DNA from: Savagea sp.
GTDB taxonomy: Bacteria > Bacillota > Bacilli > Bacillales_A > Planococcaceae
DNA: 14,660 bases
Assembly (NCBI GenBank): GCA_030152585.1
Contig: JASLJC010000131.1
Location: 1-14,660 of the forward strand
Direction of reading: 5' to 3'
In this document: positions 1 through 6,056 of the stretch, one piece after another
Layout of the letters: each line of letters begins with the position of its first letter
Position numbering within the stretch: position 1 is the stretch's first letter
Made by a program: the position numbers and the translations under genes
Notes under the pieces: generated by a model
What the model was told of the DNA's origin: nothing
Databases searched by the model: none
Seen by the model: only the letters and a program-made list of their open reading frames with translations

Positions 1-1
1 T

Positions 2-391
2 GCTGAACGCCTCGTCATTCAGAAAGAGCATTTAGATGAAGCTGTGAAAGATTATCAGCGAAAAAACATTGAACGTGAACAAAATATACGTGATTTGCAA
101 GCGTGGACGATTTCTTATGACGATTATACGAAACGCCAGCAAGTATTAGATGAGAAAAAAGAAGCAATGGACATATTAAGAAAAGAAATCGACCAACTCG
201 AACAAAATGATGAGCAAGTGAGACGATTAGATGAACTACAAGAAAGTATGGAAGTCGTTGCCAAAGAGGTCGAACAAGTCGAGCGTACGATCGAATCGTT
301 AGAAGAAGAATACCGATTTCATCGAATGGAATATCGCGCGCAACGAAAAGGATGGATTGAAGCACAAAAAGCGAAAGAAACGTACGATTAA
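2..391 (+). pseudogene. sbcC: SbcC central coiled-coil fragment, cut at window start and ended by in-frame TAA
   Basis: This is the part of the SbcC nuclease subunit that lies before the zinc hook. SbcC is the SMC-like ATPase of the SbcCD (Rad50-Mre11 type) double-strand-break nuclease. About 129 codons are readable, all highly charged and heptad-like (many E, K, Q, R), as expected for the first long coiled-coil arm. The Walker A end lies outside the window. The frame stops at a TAA at 389-391, but the same frame continues open straight after it and leads into the C-terminal part of SbcC. A single base change (for example CAA to TAA) would therefore explain the break, with no frameshift. It may be a real nonsense mutation or a sequence error near a contig edge; a run of seven A residues overlaps the stop. 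Confidence 0.8.
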
Positions 392-463
392 AAAAATCGA
401 GAAGATGAAGCGTTAACGAAACAAATTGAATTACTAGAAGCGCTTCAAAAGTATGAATTACAA

Positions 464-2116
464 GTGAAAACGATTGAAACGAATCTAGAAGAAATTCGCC
501 CATTACATGAGAAAAAAGAGCAAGAATTAAAACAATGGAAAGAAGCTTATTTTGAGGCACAAGCAGCGCTACTTGCACACCGATTACATGACGGAAAAGC
601 ATGTCCCGTTTGCGGTAGTAAAGAACACCCTAAAAAAGCGAACGTTCACGCAACCCTTGTCACAGAAGAAGCACTTGAGCAAAAAGAGCAAGCTTTCCGT
701 ACACTTGACCGAGAACTTATTGAATACGAACAACAATTAAAAGAAGCAGTGCGTCAACGTGATCGTTATGAAGCAGCTCGTATAGAACGAAACATTCATA
801 CGACGATTGAACAATTAAAAGAACAACGTGAATCGACGTATAGCGCAATGGAAGGATTGACGTATCAGCAAGGAATCGAAAAAACATTAGAAAAAATCGT
901 ACGAAGTTTAGAAGAAAAAAATGAAACGTACCAACAAACATTAGATCAATGGAAAGCACAATTAACAGAAAAACAAATTGCCTTCAGTACGAAAAAAGCT
1001 ACTTACGAAGAAGTAAAACGTGCGATACCAGAGATGCTCCACGATCGAAAAATGTATGAACGTGTTTTACGAGAGAAAAAAGAAATATACGACCAATACA
1101 TCGAAGAAGAAGAAGCGTTAATTGCACGTCACCAACAATTGATGACGATGAAAGCGTCATTAGAGGCAACGAAAGATAGTGTGCTTCGTGCATTACAAGA
1201 TCAAAAAGAACGAGTGGATCAACAGAGCAAGAAATGGGAAGAAGCATTGGCGAAAGAAAAATGGAGCATGACGGATTATGAGAAGTGGCACGAACGATTA
1301 GATGAACGAGCATCTATGAAAGAACGTCTCACAGCTTATGACCGAGAAATGCAAGAAGTGAAAATCCGTTTAGACGTTTTAGAACAATCGTTAAAAGGAA
1401 AAGAACGCGAACCTCTCGAGACGTACGAACAAGTAATTGCCGCGACGAAAGAACGTGTAGAACAACAACGAACACTCGTCCATCAAGCAACGCATGCACA
1501 AAACGAATATCGACGTTTTATCGAAGAAATCGAACAATATATGAAAACGTCTGCCGAAAAAGAAACGAGTTATCGTCAACTCGCACATTTGTCCCGTCTC
1601 GTTTCAGGAGATAATGAAGCGAAAATCTCGTTTGAACGATTTATCCAAATTGAATATTTAGAACAAGTGCTTCAAGCAGCGAATTTATATTTCAATGACT
1701 TAACAGATGGACAGTATCAATTTGAACGAAATGAAGAACGAGCAGCTCACGGTCGAGCGAGTGGATTAGATCTCGTCGTGTTCGATGGGTTTACCAATGA
1801 ATTACGCGACGTTAAAACGTTATCTGGTGGTGAGAAGTTTATCGCCTCTCTCTGTTTATCATTAGGTATGAGTGATGTTATCCAAAGTCATCAAGGAGCT
1901 GTGCAAGTCGATACGTTGTTTATCGATGAAGGTTTCGGTACACTCGATGAAGAAATGTTACGAAAAGCGATTGATGCACTCGTTGCATTAGAGCAAACCG
2001 GACGAATGATCGGTGTCATTTCTCACGTTGAAGAATTAAAAGAAGCACTCCCTGCAGAAATTGCAGTGACGAAAAACAATGCCGGCCATAGCCGATTAGA
2101 GGTGATCGTAAAGTGA
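464..2116 (+). CDS. sbcC: Exonuclease SbcC, C-terminal part (zinc hook, second coiled coil, ATPase C-lobe)
   Basis: This is the C-terminal half of SbcC, which with SbcD opens hairpins and processes DNA ends. The GTG at 464 is only the first possible start after the stop at 389-391. The true frame is continuous with the upstream fragment, and I see no good ribosome-binding site before 464. Counting from 464, the zinc-hook CPVCG lies at residues 47-51. A long charged coiled coil follows, then the ABC signature LSGGEK at about 453-458 and the Walker B/D-loop stretch LFIDEGFGTLDEE near 484-496. These elements and their order are diagnostic for SbcC/Rad50. Without the N-terminal Walker A lobe this piece alone could not form a working ATPase, so the gene is probably non-functional unless the stop is an error or is read through. 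It heads an operon with the next two genes. Confidence 0.85.
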   Translation: MKTIETNLEEIRPLHEKKEQELKQWKEAYFEAQAALLAHRLHDGKACPVCGSKEHPKKANVHATLVTEEALEQKEQAFRTLDRELIEYEQQLKEAVRQRDRYEAARIERNIHTTIEQLKEQRESTYSAMEGLTYQQGIEKTLEKIVRSLEEKNETYQQTLDQWKAQLTEKQIAFSTKKATYEEVKRAIPEMLHDRKMYERVLREKKEIYDQYIEEEEALIARHQQLMTMKASLEATKDSVLRALQDQKERVDQQSKKWEEALAKEKWSMTDYEKWHERLDERASMKERLTAYDREMQEVKIRLDVLEQSLKGKEREPLETYEQVIAATKERVEQQRTLVHQATHAQNEYRRFIEEIEQYMKTSAEKETSYRQLAHLSRLVSGDNEAKISFERFIQIEYLEQVLQAANLYFNDLTDGQYQFERNEERAAHGRASGLDLVVFDGFTNELRDVKTLSGGEKFIASLCLSLGMSDVIQSHQGAVQVDTLFIDEGFGTLDEEMLRKAIDALVALEQTGRMIGVISHVEELKEALPAEIAVTKNNAGHSRLEVIVK

Positions 2117-2604
2117 AAAAAGGTCCATTGACGCTCGGTCTCGTCCTCGTCTTTTTAGTCGGTTTAGCGTTTTATTTACAAACGACGATGCAACAATCTA
2201 CTGAAAAAGTAGGACCGTATACGTTAGCGTATTATGAAAAAAATGAAACGGAATATGTTGGAGATAATAGCAAAGTCATCGGTTTAATCGATCAATTGCC
2301 GTATGCAAGAGAACGAAAAGAAGTGCATATCGATGCAAAAGGGCATGGCCTGCAACTTATATATAATCGTAATCAAGGAGAAATAGATGAAGGGGAATTG
2401 TTATTTCATCAAGCGATCTTATTCCAACTCATTCACAATTTAAATTACGTAGAATATAAGTGGCAAGATGGATTAGAACGTATTACGAAGGAAGAAATGA
2501 AAACGATGTACAATTGGTCAGGCAAACGACTAGAGGAAGAACAATTCCAACAACAAATTGTTCAACCAATACGAAATCATCAAGTAAAACGAAAGGAAGG
2601 ATAA
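2113..2604 (+). CDS. Small membrane-anchored protein, DUF4825-like
   Basis: A 163-residue protein with one N-terminal hydrophobic segment (about residues 5-22) after two lysines. This fits a signal anchor with the rest outside the cell. The outer part has the stretch YVGDNSKVIGLIDQLPY (about 48-64), which resembles what I remember of Firmicute DUF4825 proteins; that assignment is from memory and tentative. The tail is rich in charged residues and glutamine. It starts at a GTG that overlaps the sbcC stop by four bases, with AGAGGTGATC just upstream as ribosome-binding site, so it is translationally coupled to sbcC. A nonsense mutation in sbcC could therefore affect its expression. Function is unknown; nothing in the sequence ties it to DNA repair beyond its position. 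Confidence 0.75.
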   Translation: MKKGPLTLGLVLVFLVGLAFYLQTTMQQSTEKVGPYTLAYYEKNETEYVGDNSKVIGLIDQLPYARERKEVHIDAKGHGLQLIYNRNQGEIDEGELLFHQAILFQLIHNLNYVEYKWQDGLERITKEEMKTMYNWSGKRLEEEQFQQQIVQPIRNHQVKRKEG

Positions 2605-2605
2605 T

Positions 2606-3334
2606 ATGCAAATCGTTATTATAACAGGTGCTTCGAAAGGAATTGGTGCAGCACTCGTACAAGAATGGAAAAAACGTCAACAAGTCGTCGTTATAGGTGT
2701 TGCACGTACGTCGATAACAAATGTCGATCATGCCATTATAGGTGATGTGACCGAAGAAGAAACACGTCAACAGTTCCAACGTCTATTAGAACAGTATCAA
2801 GCGAAAGCGAGTCGTTTTACGCTAATTAATAATGCGGGTGTTGTCGAGCCAATCGGTATGTTCGGACTGATTGATAGTCAGCATATTCAACGAGCAATCG
2901 ACATTAACGTAACAGCGCCGATGGAATGGACGAATACGTTCATTCAAACATTAGCGACATTTTCAGGTGAAAAACAAGTAATGAACATTTCATCAGGAGC
3001 TGGTCGAAAAACGTATGACGGTTGGGGAGTGTATGGGACGACAAAAGCGGCAATCGATCATTTTTCGTGGATCGTTTTCGAAGAACAGAAACGAGCAAAA
3101 TATCCGGTCGATATCGTCGCCATCGCACCGGGTATTATCGACACGAATATGCAAAGTGTCATTCGCGCAGCGGATGAAAAAGCATTTCCCCCATTACAAC
3201 GGTTCCTCGATTATAAAAAAGAAGGAGCGCTCGCTTCACCTGAGCAAACAGCAGTCGGTTTGATTCGATATTTAGAAAGTGACGTTATGAAAACGACACC
3301 GAAAGCAGATATTCGACAATTTTTGTCGGAATAA
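2606..3334 (+). CDS. yueD: Short-chain dehydrogenase/reductase, YueD-like (benzil reductase type)
   Basis: A 242-residue classical SDR that would reduce a carbonyl with NADPH in the cytosol. The Rossmann nucleotide motif TGASKGIG is at residues 7-14, NNAG at 75-78, the catalytic serine at 129 or 130, the YxxxK pair at Y143 and K147, and PGIIDT at 175-180. Overall it resembles Bacillus YueD, described as an (S)-benzoin-forming benzil reductase. The physiological substrate of that family is unclear, so the SDR class is sure and the substrate is not. An AAAGGAAGG ribosome-binding site precedes the ATG. The gap to the previous gene is one base, so it is the third gene of the sbcC operon, and a strong terminator follows directly. 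Confidence 0.85.
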   Translation: MQIVIITGASKGIGAALVQEWKKRQQVVVIGVARTSITNVDHAIIGDVTEEETRQQFQRLLEQYQAKASRFTLINNAGVVEPIGMFGLIDSQHIQRAIDINVTAPMEWTNTFIQTLATFSGEKQVMNISSGAGRKTYDGWGVYGTTKAAIDHFSWIVFEEQKRAKYPVDIVAIAPGIIDTNMQSVIRAADEKAFPPLQRFLDYKKEGALASPEQTAVGLIRYLESDVMKTTPKADIRQFLSE

Positions 3335-3337
3335 ATC

Positions 3338-3382
3338 AAAAACGTATAAACGAGTGTACGATAAATCGTTTATACGTTTTTT
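3338..3382 (+). terminator. Rho-independent terminator after the yueD-like gene
   Basis: Perfect inverted repeat 3338-3353 / 3366-3381 (core ACGTATAAACGA with TCGTTTATACGT), a 12-base loop, and a T run beginning within the 3' arm and continuing as TTCTTTTC. It closes the sbcC operon. Confidence 0.9.
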
Positions 3383-3506
3383 CTTTTCTAGAAAGACAAA
3401 CAAAAGAAAAAGAAGGAGAACGCAAGAAAGTATCGATTAAAATGTCTTTCTCTAAAGAGCGATAAATTCAGAATATTTCAATATAATGAAAGTCGTTACG
3501 ATTTAA

Positions 3507-3535
3507 TTGGAACTGTAAGCGAAAATGCGTATAAT
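3507..3535 (+). promoter_or_regulatory. SigA-type promoter for the lipoprotein gene
   Basis: TTGGAA at 3507-3512, a 17-base spacer, and a consensus TATAAT at 3530-3535. Transcription would start near 3541, about 40 bases before the chosen start codon. I see no further clear element in the rest of the gap from 3383 to 3506 beyond a weak 9-base inverted repeat. Confidence 0.8.
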
Positions 3536-3582
3536 AGACTCGTTAGAATAACAGTACGTTGATAAGGAAAGGGAGAAGACGA

Positions 3583-4089
3583 TTGAAAAAATTATTGTTA
3601 ACAGCAGCGATTAGTTCAGCACTCGTTTTAGGGGCTTGTGGCGCAGACAAAGAAGAAGAGACGAAACAAGGTAGCGCTGTAGAGGAGAAACCTGTAACAC
3701 AACCTGTCGAAGAGAAAGCCGATGAAAATAAAAAGCCGAGCATCGCACAACAAATTATCGGTAAATTAGATGAGATGAAAGAAGCGATTGAAGCAGAAGA
3801 TTACGAAAAAGCTCGTACATTATCAGAAGATCCACTTCTTGCAAACAATCGAGAAGCAGGTGCGATGACTGCTTACTTACAATATGTAACGTCAGAAGAA
3901 CCAGTGTATAAAAAATCATTCCGCCTTGCAAACGATGTAGATTACGGTTACAGCGGTCGCTTAGGTGAAGAAATTGAAAAAGCTGTCTATACAAAATCAG
4001 ACGATGCAAACTTTGAAACGATTGACGCTGAAATGTGGAAAGAAATTAAAACGTTAGAAGACGAACGAATCAAACGTTTAGGTGAATAA
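3583..4089 (+). CDS. Secreted lipoprotein of unknown function
   Basis: A 168-residue lipoprotein, exported and anchored to the outer face of the membrane. The N-terminus begins with MKK, then a hydrophobic stretch ending in the lipobox LGAC with the lipidated cysteine at residue 19. A low-complexity acidic linker (D, E, K, Q, T) runs to about residue 55, followed by a mostly helical C-terminal domain. I chose the TTG at 3583 because an AAAGGGAG ribosome-binding site sits seven bases upstream and the lipobox position then becomes ideal. An in-frame TTG at 3559 would add eight arginine-rich residues without a ribosome-binding site. I do not recognise the C-terminal domain, which includes DYGYSGRLGEEIEKAVYTKS. 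The gene has its own promoter and terminator. Confidence 0.8.
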   Translation: MKKLLLTAAISSALVLGACGADKEEETKQGSAVEEKPVTQPVEEKADENKKPSIAQQIIGKLDEMKEAIEAEDYEKARTLSEDPLLANNREAGAMTAYLQYVTSEEPVYKKSFRLANDVDYGYSGRLGEEIEKAVYTKSDDANFETIDAEMWKEIKTLEDERIKRLGE

Positions 4090-4147
4090 AAGATGGACAT
4101 ACATTCGATAATGTCTCAGTAAGAAATCGGATGTGTCATTTGAATAA

Positions 4148-4211
4148 GGTGTATATCTCTCATTTCTTCCTTTTTTATTGACGAAAGTAGAAAAAGAGAT
4201 GTACGCCTTTT
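4148..4211 (+). terminator. Probable terminator after the lipoprotein gene
   Basis: Inverted repeat 4148-4160 / 4195-4207 (GGTGTATATCTCT with AGAGATGTACGCC, two G-T wobbles), with a partly paired interior, followed by TTTTGTT. It lies about 60 bases past the stop. The loop is long, so this is less certain than the other terminators. Confidence 0.55.
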
Positions 4212-4264
4212 GTTATGTCTTAAGTTGTTCTAACTTTTTTAATGTTGCGTCATAAAAGCGAAAA

Positions 4265-4301
4265 ACGGAAGTTCAAAAAATATTCCTTTTTGAGCTTCCG
4301 T
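4265..4301 (-). terminator. Terminator for the leftward mnmM operon
   Basis: On the minus strand, ACGGAAGCTCAAAAA pairs with TTTTTGAACTTCCGT (one wobble) around a 7-base loop, followed by TTTTTCGCTTTT. It sits just past the stop of the gene ending at 4313. With the rightward terminator at 4148-4211 it separates the two convergent units. Confidence 0.8.
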
Positions 4302-4312
4302 TGAATATGAAA

Positions 4313-5014
4313 TTATTGTTTGACTTGGCCGACGAATTGTCGGACGAAAATTTGTTCTCGTTCATCTTTTGCAAATTCCGTTAAATACATGTCGTCATTC
4401 GTTTTCGGATGAACAATTCGGATTGAACCCGTTGAATAGTCGAGTTGTTTTTTATTCGCAACTGTTCGTATATGTTGTGCGAGTTCTTGGACCATATCGG
4501 TTGATTCGTATTTCGTACCGTCTACTTCGATTTCAAAATGAAAAGGACGTGCTGGTTGTAAAGTAGGCGACCACGTAATTCCATCATCGTATTGTCCTTG
4601 GACAACGATAAAATCGACATGGACGACTTGAATTTCAGGTCGTGTCGAGCGGAAGAGGCGTAGCAACTTATTTTCTGCTTCTTCACTTAATCGTTCCGAC
4701 AAAGGTCGGTCGATTGTCGTTTCAAAAATTTCGTCGTCTACTAACGTCTTTCCGAAAAGCCCGCCCCATGATACATGAAACGTTTCACCGTTGTCATTTT
4801 GAACACGAACGACATACGTTGCGTCTTTAAAATTGTAAGTCGTTTGAACAATCGACCATGTTGCATCGTGATATCGTTCGTTTAAAAGTTGTTCTGTTTC
4901 TTTTTTAGCATTACTCGTACCGATAGGATTACCTTTAAAAGCTTGCCAAACACCCCCAACGATCAAGAGTAAAATAAGAGCGACGAGCGTTAATAAAATC
5001 GGCTTTAATTTCAT
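4313..5014 (-). CDS. Membrane-anchored protein of unknown function, possibly YfjL-like
   Basis: A 233-residue protein with a single N-terminal hydrophobic helix (about residues 5-25) after MKLK, so probably anchored in the membrane with the bulk outside. Just after the helix is FKGNPIG (about 26-32), and further on TTYNFKDATYVVRV. Together these resemble Bacillus YfjL-like proteins as I recall them; this is a tentative family call. No catalytic motif is visible. The ATG has an AAAGGAGA site at good spacing. It lies 11 bases downstream of mnmM on the same strand and is very likely co-transcribed from the mnmM promoter. The shared operon does not by itself say what it does. Confidence 0.7.
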   Translation of the reverse strand: MKLKPILLTLVALILLLIVGGVWQAFKGNPIGTSNAKKETEQLLNERYHDATWSIVQTTYNFKDATYVVRVQNDNGETFHVSWGGLFGKTLVDDEIFETTIDRPLSERLSEEAENKLLRLFRSTRPEIQVVHVDFIVVQGQYDDGITWSPTLQPARPFHFEIEVDGTKYESTDMVQELAQHIRTVANKKQLDYSTGSIRIVHPKTNDDMYLTEFAKDEREQIFVRQFVGQVKQ

Positions 5015-5025
5015 TTCAGTCTCCT

Positions 5026-5640
5026 TTATTCCTCATCTTCAATTAATTCGTGAGCGTCAAAATCGCGCATTTTTTCAATCGCAATTAAAAATGGAGGATT
5101 GCGGCGTTGATTTAACAACTCGTATCGAATAACGTGAGCGTCTTTTTGATGTAATTTTTTAACATATGCAAGTAAAGCATCACGTTCTTCCGGTCCACCT
5201 TCGTGACCATCGTATACCGAAATGGTAATCATTCCATCTTTTTTGAGTAAGTCGAGCATTCGATCGACCGCTTGTACAGTTGAATCCGGTTCTGTTACGA
5301 CTGATAAATCATCACTATACGGTAAGTAACCGAGATTGAACATCGCACCACCAATTTTACCGTCTACGTATTGGTGAACATTTGCATGACTATCTAAAAT
5401 GAGGTCGACGGGCGTTTGAACGCCTTCTTTCTCGAGGCGTTGTTTTGTCGCATCGAGTGCTTCTTGTTGAATGTCGAAGGCGACGACTTTTCCAGTTTCG
5501 CCAACATGTTGAGCTAAAAATAATGTGTCATTTCCATTTCCTGCTGTTGCATCTACGACAGTATCTCCTGTTTTTGCCGTCATTGAAATGAGTCGTTTTG
5601 AAAATGGTAAAACACGGTGTAACACAATTGATGTATCCAC
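5026..5640 (-). CDS. mnmM: tRNA mnm5s2U methyltransferase MnmM (YtqB), class I SAM-dependent
   Basis: A 204-residue Rossmann-fold methyltransferase. The SAM-binding motif I is VVDATAGNGNDTLFLA (about residues 28-43). An acidic residue for the ribose follows in VVAFDIQ (D56), and FNLGYLP at 101-107 is the family's catalytic-region signature. This matches Bacillus YtqB, now known as MnmM, which completes 5-methylaminomethyl-2-thiouridine at the wobble base of tRNAs by methylating the aminomethyl precursor. Older annotations call the family 'putative rRNA methylase'. The start is a GTG with AAAGGAG eight bases upstream. It is divergent from leuS, another translation gene. The length fits the family. 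Confidence 0.88.
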   Translation of the reverse strand: MDTSIVLHRVLPFSKRLISMTAKTGDTVVDATAGNGNDTLFLAQHVGETGKVVAFDIQQEALDATKQRLEKEGVQTPVDLILDSHANVHQYVDGKIGGAMFNLGYLPYSDDLSVVTEPDSTVQAVDRMLDLLKKDGMITISVYDGHEGGPEERDALLAYVKKLHQKDAHVIRYELLNQRRNPPFLIAIEKMRDFDAHELIEDEE

Positions 5641-5675
5641 AATACATTCTCCTTTTATTCATACAATTCATACGA

Positions 5676-5684
5676 ATTATACCA
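5676..5684 (-). promoter_or_regulatory. Extended -10 promoter for the mnmM operon
   Basis: On the minus strand TGGTATAAT (TG at 5684-5683, TATAAT at 5681-5676) forms an extended -10 element. I see no good -35 at normal spacing. Transcription would start near 5669, about 30 bases before the GTG of mnmM. Confidence 0.55.
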
Positions 5685-5765
5685 CTTAATTGTGAATTCG
5701 TCCTTTGAACGATATGAAAAAAGAATGAGAATATGAACAGAATATTAAAACCATTCAGTAAAGAC

Positions 5766-5794
5766 TTGCAGAAAAATAAAAAATCCGATACAAT
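5766..5794 (+). promoter_or_regulatory. SigA-type promoter for leuS
   Basis: TTGCAG at 5766-5771, 17-base spacer, TACAAT at 5789-5794. The predicted start near 5801 is just before the first stem of the T-box leader, as expected. Confidence 0.75.
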
Positions 5795-5800
5795 ACGGGT

Positions 5801-6035
5801 ACTTGAGCGAAGAAGAGGAGTAGTAATTGTAAGTCGCAAAGAGAGATTAAGCGGTCGGTGGGAGCTTACGCGCAAATGAACTCGCCTCAGAGCTTATAAA
5901 AGTGAAAGAAGTAGCTTTTATCGCGTACGCGGCGTTAGTGCGAAGAGGATTACGACGTAATCAAATGCGGGTGGTACCGCGGGATATCATGTATATTTCG
6001 CCCCTTTCTTTTTTAAAAGAAAGGGGCTTTTTTTT
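5801..6035 (+). promoter_or_regulatory. Leucine T-box leader controlling leuS
   Basis: A full T-box riboswitch that senses uncharged tRNA-Leu and prevents termination. Visible parts are the Stem I base (GAGG at 5814-5817 with CCTC at 5885-5888), the GA-rich AGAGA element near 5841, the distal loop GGTCGGTGGGAGC (5853-5865), and a specifier codon CTC (Leu) at 5881-5883 followed by a purine. Then come a stem ATAAAAG/CTTTTAT, a hairpin GATTAC/GTAATC, and the T-box GCGGGTGGTACCGCGG near 5967-5982. The bulge TGGT would pair with the tRNA acceptor end; its last T fits the A discriminator base of tRNA-Leu. The attenuator terminator follows. Specifier and downstream gene agree. Confidence 0.95.
6000..6035 (+). 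terminator. T-box attenuator terminator before leuS
   Basis: GCCCCTTTCTTTT pairs with AAAAGAAAGGGGC (6000-6012 / 6015-6027), followed by eight T residues. It lies 21 bases before the leuS start and is the OFF structure of the T-box switch. Confidence 0.93.
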
Positions 6036-6056
6036 AATTTAAAGGAGGAAATAATA

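Noticed and set aside
389..391. Stop codon as evidence of an altered genetic code or programmed recoding
   Set aside because: Other genes in the window end normally at TAA or TGA, and I see no conserved recoding signal near this one.
15..602. Long open frame on the minus strand opposite sbcC
   Set aside because: It mirrors the codon pattern of the sbcC coding strand, has leucine-rich low-information sequence and no ribosome-binding site. sbcC motifs on the other strand are clear.
3389..3449. Small inverted repeat (AGAAAGACA with TGTCTTTCT) before the lipoprotein promoter as a regulator site
   Set aside because: Nine-base arms about 40 bases apart in A/T-rich sequence are expected by chance, and the repeat lies well upstream of the promoter.
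5528..5875. Minus-strand open frame spanning the mnmM start and the leuS leader
   Set aside because: It overlaps the conserved SAM motif of mnmM in another frame, crosses both promoters and part of the T-box, and has no start signal.
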